From contig NZ_LT707064.1 of the NCBI RefSeq assembly GCF_900156465.1, positions 966,001 to 1,030,000 of the forward strand: a stretch of 64,000 nucleotides of DNA. Direction: 5' to 3'. Positions 19,188-28,263 of this stretch are shown here, piece after piece. Positions within the stretch are counted from its first letter, which is position 1. Each line of letters opens with the position of its first letter. Both the position numbers and the translations under genes were made by a program. The stretch comes from Pseudomonas sp. 7SR1 (GTDB taxonomy: Bacteria; Pseudomonadota; Gammaproteobacteria; Pseudomonadales; Pseudomonadaceae). The notes beneath the pieces were generated by a model. It saw nothing but the letters and a program-made list of their open reading frames with translations. It was not told the origin of the DNA and made no database searches.

Positions 19188-20993
19188 TCAGGCGATGTCC
19201 TGGGCTGGCGCATCCAGGCCCATGGCGTGCAGGCGTGCGTAGTAGCCGTTCTGGGCAAGCAGTTCGCCGTGGGTGCCGCGCTCGACGATACGCCCCTGGT
19301 CCATGACCAGGATCAGATCGGCTTTCTCGATAGTCGACAGGCGGTGGGCAATGACCAGGGTGGTGCGACCTTTCATCACTTGGTCCAAGGCCGCCTGGAT
19401 ATGCCGCTCGGACTCGGTATCCAGTGCCGAGGTGGCCTCGTCGAGAATCAGCAACGGCGCATTCTTCAACAGTGCCCGGGCAATGGCCAGGCGCTGACGC
19501 TGGCCACCGGACAGCAGCACGCCGTTCTCACCCACTTCGGTATCCAGCCCCTTGGGCAACTGCTCGATGAAATCCATGGCGTAGGCATCACGGGCAGCTT
19601 TCTCGATATCGGCCCGTGGCGCGCCGGCCAGGTCGCCATAGGCGATATTGTTGGCCACGGTGTCGTTGAACAGCGTGACGTGCTGGGTCACCTGGGCGAC
19701 ATGCCGGCGCAGGTTGCGCAGGCGATAGTCCTCGATTTCCACATCATCGAGCAGGATCTGGCCGACTTCATGGTGATAGAAGCGCGGGATGAGGCTCGCC
19801 AGGGTCGACTTGCCACTGCCCGAACGCCCCACCAGGGCTATCATCTGCCCAGGCGCTGCCGTGAAGCTGATGTCCTTGAGGACCTCGCGGTCGGCACCGG
19901 GGTAGGTGAAACTCAGGTTGCGCACATCGAGACGGCCGCTGACGCGTTCCTGCTCGACCGTACCGTTGTCGATTTCCGGCGCGACATCCAGTTGCTCGAA
20001 GATGCTTTCCGCACCGGCCACGCCTCTCTGGATGGTGGAACTGACTTCCGAAAGCTGGCGGATCGGCTTGGGCAGCAGGCCCGCGGCCGTGATGTAGGCC
20101 ACCAGATCACCGGCCGTGGCATCCCCCCGCAGGAACAGCACCAGGAACATCAGGGCCGCCATGGCGGTGTAGATCACCAGTTGCAACATTGGCGTATAGA
20201 CAGCGCCCGTACGCGTCATGCGCAGCTGTTTTTCGGTATTGCCCTGGCTGGCCCGGGCAAAACGCTGTTCTTCGTAGGCTTCGCCGCCAAAGCTGCGCAC
20301 GACGCGATAGCCCTGGATGGTCTCGGACGCCACGTGCGTGACGTCGCCCATGGCCACCTGGATTTTCTTGCTCTGCTTGCGGAATTTCTTGCTGGTATTG
20401 CCGACCATGAATGCGATCAACGGCAGGATCGCCAGCATCACCAAGGTCAGTTTCCAGTTCATCCAGACCAGGTAAACGAAGAGGAACACCACGGTGAGGC
20501 CTTCGCGGATCACCACCTTGATGGCATCGGTGGCAGCACCGGTGACCATGGTCACGTTAAAGGTGATGCGGGAAATCAGGTGCCCCGAATTGTGGGTATC
20601 GAAATAGCGGTTGGGCAGCACCAGCAGCTTGTTGAACAGCTCGACCCGCAGGTCATGGACCAGCCCCAGGGAAACCCTGGCCAGGTAATAGTTGCCCAGA
20701 AACGACCCCAGGCCCTGCCAGGCGGCGATCAGGATGATCAGCAGCGGCACCGCCATCAGCAGCTTCAAGTCCTTGAGGTAGGCCACGTTGGGAAAGAGCA
20801 CCGCATCGGGGTTGCTCAAGCCATCGACGAAATATTTGAGGATCCCGGCCAGCATGGGCTGGGTGGAAGCAAATATCACGAAACCCACGATACTCAGCAA
20901 AAAGATGCCCACGTAGGGTTTGACGTATCCCAGCAGCCGAAAATAGATTTTCAGGCTGGAGTCCTGTTCCGCTTTGGGCGGTGCATCACTCAT
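19188..20993 (-). CDS. msbA: Lipid A export ABC transporter MsbA
   Basis: MsbA flips lipid A-core across the inner membrane using ATP. The 601-aa half-transporter has six N-terminal membrane helices and an ATPase domain with Walker A VGRSGSGKST, signature LSGGQRQRLAIARALL, Walker B LLILDEATSALD and the switch histidine in VIAHRLSTIE. I favour the ATG at 20993 over an in-frame GTG at 21005, because a GAG ribosome site precedes the ATG. It follows waaL by 15 bp and is probably co-transcribed with it. It matches PA4997. Confidence 0.96.
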   Translation of the reverse strand: MSDAPPKAEQDSSLKIYFRLLGYVKPYVGIFLLSIVGFVIFASTQPMLAGILKYFVDGLSNPDAVLFPNVAYLKDLKLLMAVPLLIILIAAWQGLGSFLGNYYLARVSLGLVHDLRVELFNKLLVLPNRYFDTHNSGHLISRITFNVTMVTGAATDAIKVVIREGLTVVFLFVYLVWMNWKLTLVMLAILPLIAFMVGNTSKKFRKQSKKIQVAMGDVTHVASETIQGYRVVRSFGGEAYEEQRFARASQGNTEKQLRMTRTGAVYTPMLQLVIYTAMAALMFLVLFLRGDATAGDLVAYITAAGLLPKPIRQLSEVSSTIQRGVAGAESIFEQLDVAPEIDNGTVEQERVSGRLDVRNLSFTYPGADREVLKDISFTAAPGQMIALVGRSGSGKSTLASLIPRFYHHEVGQILLDDVEIEDYRLRNLRRHVAQVTQHVTLFNDTVANNIAYGDLAGAPRADIEKAARDAYAMDFIEQLPKGLDTEVGENGVLLSGGQRQRLAIARALLKNAPLLILDEATSALDTESERHIQAALDQVMKGRTTLVIAHRLSTIEKADLILVMDQGRIVERGTHGELLAQNGYYARLHAMGLDAPAQDIA

Positions 20994-21008
20994 CGTAGAG
21001 CTCACTGG

Positions 21009-22181
21009 TTAGGAAGAACACGGAATTTTATCACAGCCACCCGGCTTGACCCGCGCCCAGGTCAAAACACCGGCCAAACCGATCGGCAGCCAGCTGATGA
21101 ACCACTCGGCGCGCGGCGTTCCGGTCAGGCTTGCGGCATCGAACTGCATCGCCAGGAACGAAAATATCCACATGCCGAGCACACCCCGTCCCAGCAGGCT
21201 TTCCCGTGCGCGCCAGGCTTCGCGCAGCACGGCGAACCAGGCAATGCACCACAGCGCCAGCCCCGGCAATCCAAGCTGGATGGCGACATGGCTGAACAGG
21301 TTGTGTGCGTGGTCAAAGGAAATACGGCCAACGGGGATCCGGTAGTCTGCCGCCAGTCCCAGGCCACCCCACGGGTGCTCGGCAATCATGTGCAGGCTCG
21401 ACATGAAGATCTCGGGCCGGTAGGAAGCACCACGCGCCAGGACCAGCGGCTCGAGCAGCCAGAAGGTCAGCATCGCCAGCACCAGGGCGGTGGCTGCGAT
21501 CACACGGCTACGCTGGTCGCGGCAGTAGATGGGCATGGCCAGGACGCTGAGCAGCAAGGCCAGCGCCGCGCCACGGCTCTGGCTCATCACGACGAATACG
21601 CCCAACAGTGCCAGGGCCACCGCCCAAACAACCTGCAGGCCGATGGAACGAGGCACCCAGTGCAACAGCCAGATCGCCGCCAGGCCAATCACGTAGCCGC
21701 CAAGGATTGGATGGGACAACTCGCCCAGTCCTTCCAGGCGGGCTACCCAGGGATTGTTTTCAACGCCGTAGAAATGAACGATCGCCATCAAGGCCGTCAG
21801 GGCAAGCCCCACTCCCCCCCATTGCATGATGCGGATGACTCGCTCGGGCTGGCCATCGGCCAGGATGGCAAAGGACAACAGGAACACCAGGATGTAGAGC
21901 AACCGCTTGGCCTCACGCGCCGGCTCCGGTGCATCGGCCCAGCACAGGGTAATCAGCGACCAGACTGCCAGTGCCAGCAGCGCGGTGTAGATGACACGCT
22001 GGGCACGCCACAGTTCTGCCAACCGCTGACGCGCCGGCCAGGCAAACAGAATTGCCGGCAACCAGACAAAGATAACAAGGCCCTGTTGATAAACTTTATT
22101 GCTTGGTGCCAGGGCGATTGCCAGCAGAAACCAGAACAAGCCAAAGGCCATCCATCGCTGCGCCCAACGTGTTGCTTGCAT
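21009..22181 (-). CDS. waaL: O-antigen ligase family protein WaaL
   Basis: A 390-aa polytopic inner-membrane protein with about ten to twelve helices. The Wzy_C/WaaL domain has the large periplasmic loop and the conserved histidine in FDHAHNLFSH. WaaL joins undecaprenyl-linked O-antigen to lipid A-core on the periplasmic face. The start at 22181 has a good AGGAGCG ribosome site. Its neighbour msbA delivers the acceptor, which fits this role and matches PA4999. A Wzy polymerase would share the fold, but position favours the ligase. Confidence 0.88.
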   Translation of the reverse strand: MQATRWAQRWMAFGLFWFLLAIALAPSNKVYQQGLVIFVWLPAILFAWPARQRLAELWRAQRVIYTALLALAVWSLITLCWADAPEPAREAKRLLYILVFLLSFAILADGQPERVIRIMQWGGVGLALTALMAIVHFYGVENNPWVARLEGLGELSHPILGGYVIGLAAIWLLHWVPRSIGLQVVWAVALALLGVFVVMSQSRGAALALLLSVLAMPIYCRDQRSRVIAATALVLAMLTFWLLEPLVLARGASYRPEIFMSSLHMIAEHPWGGLGLAADYRIPVGRISFDHAHNLFSHVAIQLGLPGLALWCIAWFAVLREAWRARESLLGRGVLGMWIFSFLAMQFDAASLTGTPRAEWFISWLPIGLAGVLTWARVKPGGCDKIPCSS

Positions 22182-22287
22182 CTTCGCTCCTAAATGGTTC
22201 ACCTGCCAAACAGGCATGGTTAAAACAAAAACTTTTGGGCATCATGGCCCGCCAAGGTACCGGCCCTTTCAACAAGGTTTCCCTACG

Positions 22288-22893
22288 ATGCAATCCACAC
22301 GGCTTCCCCAAGCCGCTTTGAATCAACTGATTGAAGGCGCCAGCATTCTGGAGGCCGACAGCTCCGGCCCAAAAGTCTATCTGTTGCAGGATGGCAACAT
22401 CCTTAAGTTATTTCGCCGCAAGCGGCTTTTTTCTTCGGCTCTTCTACGGCCTTATTCGGTACGGTTCATCCGAAACGCGGCTCGCTTGCGAGAGCTTGGC
22501 ATACCGACCCTCGACGTACTGGCTTTCTATAAATTGCCAAGCCCCGGCATGACCGCCGTACTGTATCGGCCGCTTCCTGGAAAAACCCTGCGTCAAATAT
22601 CGAATCAGGAAAATTTCAGTTGGCAGCAAGCGCTTCCGCAACTGATCGAAATGATCCGCAGGCTGCACGCCAGCGGTATCTACTTCCGCTCGCTGCACCT
22701 GGGTAACATCGTCGTCACTCCGGAAAACGAACTGGGCCTGATCGATGTGGCCGATATGCGCTTTTTGCGCGCGCCCTTGCCGCGGCATCTGACGCGCCGC
22801 AATTTGCAGCATTTCGCTCGTTATATTGCCCGCGAGAACCTGAACGAGAGCTTTCCGATGCAGGCGCTGGAAGAAGCGCTACTGCCTGCCTGA
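22288..22893 (+). CDS. Small LPS-kinase-like protein (toluene tolerance / Kdo-kinase type)
   Basis: A 201-aa protein of the WaaP/Kdo-kinase-like superfamily. The catalytic loop reads FRSLHLGNIVV, with His-Leu-Gly-Asn in place of the classical HxDxxxxN. It is followed by LGLIDVADM with the metal-binding Asp. Without a clear catalytic aspartate it may be inactive or use a variant mechanism. It is transcribed divergently from waaL and its end overlaps the convergent glycosyltransferase gene by 15 bp. It resembles PA4998. Confidence 0.75.
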   Translation: MQSTRLPQAALNQLIEGASILEADSSGPKVYLLQDGNILKLFRRKRLFSSALLRPYSVRFIRNAARLRELGIPTLDVLAFYKLPSPGMTAVLYRPLPGKTLRQISNQENFSWQQALPQLIEMIRRLHASGIYFRSLHLGNIVVTPENELGLIDVADMRFLRAPLPRHLTRRNLQHFARYIARENLNESFPMQALEEALLPA

Positions 22894-23982
22894 AACCAGT
22901 TGCCGCGCGGTCTGGCTGAAGCTCAGCCAAGCCTGGTCAGGTGCCAGCGCTTGATATTGAGCCGCCGCGACCGCTTCTGCCGAACCCTGTGAAGTCTGGA
23001 GAAGTGCCTCGCTCCAGGCGTTGATATCGTTCGCCGGAGCGTACCGCCCCGCATCGCCCAGTTGCTCGCGAAACACCGCCAGCTGGCTGCTGAGCACCGG
23101 AATACCGGCCATGACCGCCTCTTGCAGGATCAGCCCGAGCCCTTCCTCGAGGGAGGGGATCACCACCCAGTCAAACGCCTTGTAAAGCGTTGCGACATCA
23201 TCCAGATGCCCCGTCAGCAACACTTTCCCTCGTAGATCCGGTTGGGCGATCCGCGCCTGAAGCGCCTCGCGCCGCGGCCCTTCACCGACAATGACCAGGC
23301 GCCAATCAGGCTGGTTTGCCGCTGCAAGGGCAAACGCCTCCAGCAGGCAGGCGAAGCCCTTGTCGTCCACCAGGCGTCCAACGGCTCCAAATACCCGCAG
23401 ACCGCCAGAAGGCAAGCCCAAGCGGATACGGGCTTCCTGGCGCGGGATGAGTGCGTGCTGGAAAGCCGCCGGGTCGAATGCGCTGCGCAGCACCGTCACA
23501 GGGAGACCTAGCGCGTCCTGCAACGCGGTCGCAAGGGTCTGGGAAACCGCCACCAGCGCCAGGCGTGAAGCAGGGAAGCCACGCAGCAGCTCACGACTTT
23601 CAGCTTTTATCCGCGTCGCACCGTGGAAAATCACCACCACCTGTATGTGTGGCATGCCCTCAAGGACAGGCAACAAGGTCCGGGCGACACCCAGACCGTC
23701 CAGCAGCACGACGCGAGCATCGCTGTCGAGCAGTGCCTGTCGGAATCGCTTACGCATCAAGGGCTTGAATAACCGCCAGACATGTCGCCCCTTCAGACGG
23801 GCCGACGAGAGACGCCACTCCAGCGCCTGCCCCATGTTGACCTGACAGGCCACGCCCGCGCCCTGCAAGAACCATGTCTTGACCGGCATCGCAGGTTCAA
23901 GCTGCGAGAGGATCTGGTGATGGACTTTGTGTACCGAAGCGAACGGCGAACCGCCCGCCCACATGACGTTAATAATGCTCAT
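22879..23982 (-). CDS. Glycosyltransferase, GT4-type
   Basis: A 367-aa GT-B glycosyltransferase. The C-terminal Glycos_transf_1 domain is clear, with GAVGRLVDDKGFACLLEAF, LTGHLDDVATLYKAFDWVV and the donor-binding PSLEEGLGLILQEAVMAG (EX7E). It probably adds a sugar to the outer core or another surface glycan in the cytoplasm. It is the last gene of the minus-strand run that starts near 26770. The sugar specificity is unknown; it occupies the place of the variable core transferases between PA4999 and PA5002. Confidence 0.85.
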   Translation of the reverse strand: MSIINVMWAGGSPFASVHKVHHQILSQLEPAMPVKTWFLQGAGVACQVNMGQALEWRLSSARLKGRHVWRLFKPLMRKRFRQALLDSDARVVLLDGLGVARTLLPVLEGMPHIQVVVIFHGATRIKAESRELLRGFPASRLALVAVSQTLATALQDALGLPVTVLRSAFDPAAFQHALIPRQEARIRLGLPSGGLRVFGAVGRLVDDKGFACLLEAFALAAANQPDWRLVIVGEGPRREALQARIAQPDLRGKVLLTGHLDDVATLYKAFDWVVIPSLEEGLGLILQEAVMAGIPVLSSQLAVFREQLGDAGRYAPANDINAWSEALLQTSQGSAEAVAAAQYQALAPDQAWLSFSQTARQLVSGRQ

Positions 23983-24030
23983 TGAGCAGCAAACCTTTCA
24001 TCGCGTTCCGGGATTCGTGCTGCCGGGCAT

Positions 24031-24807
24031 TTAAAAATTGATGAGCCAGCCAATGCAGACTCCGAGCAACAGAACCAGAGCCAGCTTGATCTGCTCGCGG
24101 CGCCTGCGGCGTGCCTTGCGCTGACGTTCCACAGGTACTTCGACGTGATCCCCGAAACCAGTATGCAAAACAGCATCTCCTTCCAGCGTGACCGCCGTCA
24201 AGTTCAGCTGTGCATAGCGAAGCGACAGGGCTTTTTCGCCTCCGAAGCCGGCAAACGGGGCACACAAGCGATACTCCTTCAGCCGTCGTAGCCCAGGATT
24301 GAGCGAAAAGCTCTGCCATTCAGGCTTGTCGGAGATCAACGGGTAACAGGCCACTCCAGCGATGACTTCACGCTCCCCCAGGTGTATGTAAGGGCTGTGT
24401 ACGCACAAATCGTAAACATAGTTGCGCAACCACACCTGGAGAATATCGGGACGCTGCTCGAGAATGGCACGCGAATCTTCCACGAAGGCCGGGCGATAGA
24501 ATTCCCAGTCGTCCTCGCAGTGAAAGATATAAGGGGTCTTGACGTGCCCATAGGCCAGGTCGATCGAGGCCAGTTGTCCCAGCTTCGGCCTGTTGACGAA
24601 AACTGTGCAGTGATCTTTCCAATGCGCCGGAATGACCTCATGTACCCCTTCATCGCCGGCATCCTCGGTGATGAAGACCTCCCGGATAGGCGCGGTATTG
24701 AAACGGTCGAAGCTCTCCAGAGTCCGCTTAAGCAGATCGAGCCGACCGCAACTGGTTACCACCAGGGTAATGTCACTCTCTTCGGAAAATTGCACCTGAA
24801 ATACCAT
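24031..24807 (-). CDS. Glycosyltransferase family 2-like protein with a C-terminal membrane anchor
   Basis: A 258-aa protein with a GT-A-like start (ITLVVTSCGRLDLLKRTLES) and an acidic HCEDDWEFYRP segment that fits the DxD nucleotide-sugar/metal site. A basic stretch (RQRKARRRRREQ) and a single hydrophobic helix (LALVLLLGVCIGWLI) end the protein and should anchor it to the inner membrane with the catalytic domain in the cytoplasm. It lies between two other glycosyltransferase genes. The substrate is unknown. Confidence 0.75.
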   Translation of the reverse strand: MVFQVQFSEESDITLVVTSCGRLDLLKRTLESFDRFNTAPIREVFITEDAGDEGVHEVIPAHWKDHCTVFVNRPKLGQLASIDLAYGHVKTPYIFHCEDDWEFYRPAFVEDSRAILEQRPDILQVWLRNYVYDLCVHSPYIHLGEREVIAGVACYPLISDKPEWQSFSLNPGLRRLKEYRLCAPFAGFGGEKALSLRYAQLNLTAVTLEGDAVLHTGFGDHVEVPVERQRKARRRRREQIKLALVLLLGVCIGWLINF

Positions 24808-24850
24808 TTAGTTAAACGCTACCCCGCATCGGGCAGCCGAACGATTCCTG

Positions 24851-25807
24851 TCAAACGCCCAGCCTCAGGCGTAGTTTTTCAAGCAGGCTCAACGGCGCAC
24901 GAGGCCGCAACGGCGGTTCCAGCGCCTCGACAATCTTCTGGCCTATGCGTGCAAAACTGAACTGCTCCAGCGCCAGTTTCTGGCCGTTGCGCGCGATACC
25001 CTGCGCCATTGCGGGATCGGCACGAAGCTGGGCGAGCTTTTCCTGAAGCTGCGGGATGTCGCGATACAACACGACGTTCTGCATGTCCTGCAGGCCCAAA
25101 GCCCGGGCCTCATCGGCGCCCTGGTCGAACGCCAGCAGCACGCAGCCACAGGCCATGGCTTCGAAGTTCTTGATCATGAACTCCCCCATGCCCACATCGG
25201 CGCTGACGAAAAAGCGGATACGATTGAGCGTCTCGCAATATTCTTCGCCCGACTTGGTGCGGGTCACCACCAGCGGCTCGACGCGCCCCAACTCGTCCAG
25301 CAGAGCCTTGCGGCCACTGTAGGCAACGCTGTTGGTGCTGCCGACAAAAGCCAACTCGATATCCCGCTCGCGCCCCTGATCCTGCAACAAGGATTGATCG
25401 TAGCCCTTGGGCACGAATACCGCATCGAAACCTTCCCCGCGCAGACGCTCGGCGACCGTGAAGCCGGAACTGATCACCCGTGCCCAAGGCAGGCGGCGGT
25501 AATGAGCACTGAATTTTCCAGTGTATTTGCACGCAATATAGTTCTGGTAGGCATCGTGTTCGAGGATCACCAGGTTGGGGACCGTACGGATGAATCCGGC
25601 CTGGCGGATCTCCTGCTTGAAGCGCAGGAAAAAGACGATCCGGTCGTAACGCGACACGTCCACATGGCGCCTGAAATAGCCCCGCAGATTGCGCTGTTCA
25701 CCACTGTCGAGCCAACGCAGGTCACATTCGCAATGGGCGGCGACACCTTCATAAAGCCGATCAAGAATGGCCCGTTGTTCTTTCTGCACCAGGAATAGAA
25801 CTTTCAT
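24851..25807 (-). CDS. CgeB-like glycosyltransferase (group 1, GT-B)
   Basis: A 318-aa protein matching the Glyco_trans_1_2 (CgeB) type. FVGSTNSVAYSGRKALLDEL opens the donor domain and FMIKNFEAMACGCVLLAFDQ is the nucleotide-sugar site. It resembles PA5001, which I recall as the Ssg glycosyltransferase affecting LPS and surface properties; I leave the symbol blank because the match is from memory. It is downstream of the DUF6625 gene, with a 78-bp AT-rich gap between them. Confidence 0.8.
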   Translation of the reverse strand: MKVLFLVQKEQRAILDRLYEGVAAHCECDLRWLDSGEQRNLRGYFRRHVDVSRYDRIVFFLRFKQEIRQAGFIRTVPNLVILEHDAYQNYIACKYTGKFSAHYRRLPWARVISSGFTVAERLRGEGFDAVFVPKGYDQSLLQDQGRERDIELAFVGSTNSVAYSGRKALLDELGRVEPLVVTRTKSGEEYCETLNRIRFFVSADVGMGEFMIKNFEAMACGCVLLAFDQGADEARALGLQDMQNVVLYRDIPQLQEKLAQLRADPAMAQGIARNGQKLALEQFSFARIGQKIVEALEPPLRPRAPLSLLEKLRLRLGV

Positions 25808-25885
25808 CGTCTTCCTATCGGACCAAGGAAAATATGTTGCTTAATATTTCAAAACAGCTCGACTGCATCCATTTCAAACGCTGAC

Positions 25886-26770
25886 TCATAACTTTCCCTG
25901 ATGAAAACCTGTCGCATCGATCTCCCAAGAGGATGTCGCCGCCAGTTGTTTGATCGATGCAGTATCGGGGACAGGCAATACCGACCATTCATTGTGCTTC
26001 CAGGAAACAAAATGAAAATAAGGAAAAGCACGCTCCCCATCTCGATCATTGGTGAGGCAGCCGTCGCGCCAGTACCAGCGATGAGGGAAGTCTTGCGAAC
26101 CGTCGTGCCACTTTATGCAACCGCCCGGCGTACTGAACGCTTCGATGAACTCGCTGCTTCGACGCCATGGATTGAATTTTCCGACCAGGGAAAACAGCGG
26201 CTTGGGAAAATTCTTTCGCCACAGGAAAATGCGGCTGAACGCCCCCTCGTCCAAGGCGTGATGTTCGTCGTCGGTAAAACGCTCTTTCCAGTTCTTCATC
26301 AGCTTGAACACTTCACGCTTGCGTGCAGTGTTGCGCATCAGGCACAAATGCCCAGCGACACGTCGCTCATGGGTTGAAAACAGGTCATACCGGGCCAGGC
26401 GCTCAGCGGTGAAGTATTGCCGGAGGTTGCCATATATCAGGTCAATATCGCCAAAAGCCCAGAAATCATAGCCGTCGAGGCGGTCGACATGGATGTAACC
26501 AAGGGCGGGCTTGATATCGCACAATTTATAAGGCTCGGCAGGCCTGAAATCGATATCCAGTTTCCGGGAAACCAACTGGCAATAGGCTGCAAACGTCATG
26601 CTTTCTACCGTCACGTTTGGCGGAAGATTTTCCGGCACGCCACAATCGCTGAATAACAGCCAATCGATATCAGCGTTACGCCGACAGCTCTCAAGGAACA
26701 ATGGCATCCAGTAAGGCCAACGGCCGAAGTAAGGGATGATAAAAAGAATACGCGGGCAGGGATTGATCAA
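25886..26770 (-). CDS. DUF6625-like protein, probable glycosyltransferase
   Basis: A 294-aa protein starting with a hydrophobic strand (ILFIIPYFGRWPYWMPLFLE). It contains FWAFGDIDLIYGNL around residues 105-120, a DxD-like nucleotide-sugar motif followed by YG. It appears to be the DUF6625 type often found in polysaccharide clusters. The coding sequence is visibly richer in A and T than its neighbours, suggesting acquisition by transfer. Its role is probably sugar addition to the LPS outer core; this is inference from context. Confidence 0.7.
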   Translation of the reverse strand: MINPCPRILFIIPYFGRWPYWMPLFLESCRRNADIDWLLFSDCGVPENLPPNVTVESMTFAAYCQLVSRKLDIDFRPAEPYKLCDIKPALGYIHVDRLDGYDFWAFGDIDLIYGNLRQYFTAERLARYDLFSTHERRVAGHLCLMRNTARKREVFKLMKNWKERFTDDEHHALDEGAFSRIFLWRKNFPKPLFSLVGKFNPWRRSSEFIEAFSTPGGCIKWHDGSQDFPHRWYWRDGCLTNDRDGERAFPYFHFVSWKHNEWSVLPVPDTASIKQLAATSSWEIDATGFHQGKL

Positions 26771-26817
26771 AACAACTCACCTTCACTAAGGACGAAGACG
26801 CCAGGGCCTGTTATGCG

Positions 26818-28263
26818 TCATTTATGTTTTATTTTCGCTTCAGAAGGTTTCAACAACCAAAAAAGTTCGTGACGCCTGACCGCCTTGCGGAAAAATTCGT
26901 TCTCACCATAAACGGGAATAACTCTACCCGCCATAAAGCGCTGTATCAATCGCCTCACTCGGCGCTTCAATGGCGCAGACGGTTGCAAGTCGTGCATCAT
27001 CCCCAGCGCCATGGCCTTGTCCCGCTGCCCCCTCAATGACAGAGGCAGGCTCAGGGGCTGCATCGACCGATCCGGATCGAAAAACGGCGGCAAGGCGACC
27101 CCCTCCCCTGCATTGCCCATTGGCCAGCGGTCATTGTCATGCAGGTGGTTGGCATAACCCAGCAGCGTTGCGGGCTGCCACTCCAAGCCTTCGAGGGCTT
27201 GCAGGACGGCCTGATGGGCGCAGAGGTGATCGGGGTGCGGGTCCAGGGTTGGATGCGGCAGCACGATGACGTCGGGGCGAGCCTTGAGGATCAGCTCGCG
27301 CAGATCGGCCAGCAGGTTGTTCCAGGTCGGTGCCCCATCGACATCGCCAGGCAAGGCAAACGGGTTCATCTGACGAAACAGCCGGGTATCACTCAGGTCC
27401 GCCTCGCGCGACCCTTGCGGCTGGCCGGGCGTCGCTTGCATCGCCGCCAATTGCAGGCAGAAGTATCCCAGTTGCACACAATGTGTTTCCGGCACCCCGG
27501 CCCAGCGCGGCACCGTGATGCTGTCCCAGGCACGCAGGCGTCCCTTGAGCCGAGCCGCCTCGATGCGGTCCAGCCCCATCCGTTGATAGTGTTCGGCTTC
27601 TATCTCGCCAGCGGTCAGCGTCACGACCCAGGCTTCGTCAGCCTGGCTGTACAAGCCGTACGCGGCCAATTCCGCATCGTCGGCATGGGGGGCGATGACC
27701 ATCACCCTTTGATGGCGCATGTCCACGGGTGCGAAGGACCATAAGGTCGCCCCCCCCAACAAGCGGCAGAAGCGCCCCCGCAAGCGCAGCTCGCCAGCGG
27801 TCAGCGCGGCCCCTTGCTCACTGAGGTTGAGGTAGCGCACGCCGTTGACCCCGCGCTCGAAAGTCTGCCGATCCGAATACCCACCGCCCGACAATAAGAC
27901 GACCGGATCGATGAAGCGCCCCAACCAGGTACTCTTGACCCGTAGCGCCAGGATCAACGTCGCCCCTTCATCCAGCATCACCCCCTCGTCCAATCGCAAC
28001 CGCCCGGCATCGAGATGCACCTTGGGCTGCTGGGTGAACGGCGGGAAGCTGTACAGATAGTCCTCCCGAGGCGAATAGAACAGATGGTCGGCGAACCATG
28101 CCTCATGGGCCATCCAGCCCAGGACCGCGAGCAACAATGGCAACCACCAGGCGACCAGCACACCCGACAGGACCAGCACCATGAGGGCGAGCAACAGCAC
28201 GACGCGCTTGTTGCGACGGTGGCGCTTGAGCAATTGCTGCTTGCGACTCAAGGGCAGGTTCAT
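26818..28263 (-). CDS. dnpA: PIG-L family deacetylase DnpA
   Basis: A 481-aa protein with two N-terminal membrane helices (residues about 20-55) and a PIG-L/LmbE deacetylase domain. The Zn-binding signature is APHADDAELAA, and the second ligand site is HPTLDPHPDHLCAH. PA5002 (DnpA) is this de-N-acetylase; in P. aeruginosa it has been linked to antibiotic persistence and it lies in the core LPS cluster. The natural substrate is probably an N-acetylated core sugar. Its ATG overlaps the stop of the mig-14-like gene (ATGA). Confidence 0.85.
   Translation of the reverse strand: MNLPLSRKQQLLKRHRRNKRVVLLLALMVLVLSGVLVAWWLPLLLAVLGWMAHEAWFADHLFYSPREDYLYSFPPFTQQPKVHLDAGRLRLDEGVMLDEGATLILALRVKSTWLGRFIDPVVLLSGGGYSDRQTFERGVNGVRYLNLSEQGAALTAGELRLRGRFCRLLGGATLWSFAPVDMRHQRVMVIAPHADDAELAAYGLYSQADEAWVVTLTAGEIEAEHYQRMGLDRIEAARLKGRLRAWDSITVPRWAGVPETHCVQLGYFCLQLAAMQATPGQPQGSREADLSDTRLFRQMNPFALPGDVDGAPTWNNLLADLRELILKARPDVIVLPHPTLDPHPDHLCAHQAVLQALEGLEWQPATLLGYANHLHDNDRWPMGNAGEGVALPPFFDPDRSMQPLSLPLSLRGQRDKAMALGMMHDLQPSAPLKRRVRRLIQRFMAGRVIPVYGENEFFRKAVRRHELFWLLKPSEAKIKHK

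Noticed and set aside
19227..22193. 988-codon plus-strand frame opposite msbA and waaL
   Set aside because: Its predicted protein is low-complexity His/Gln-rich with no recognisable domain, and it runs across two well-supported genes.
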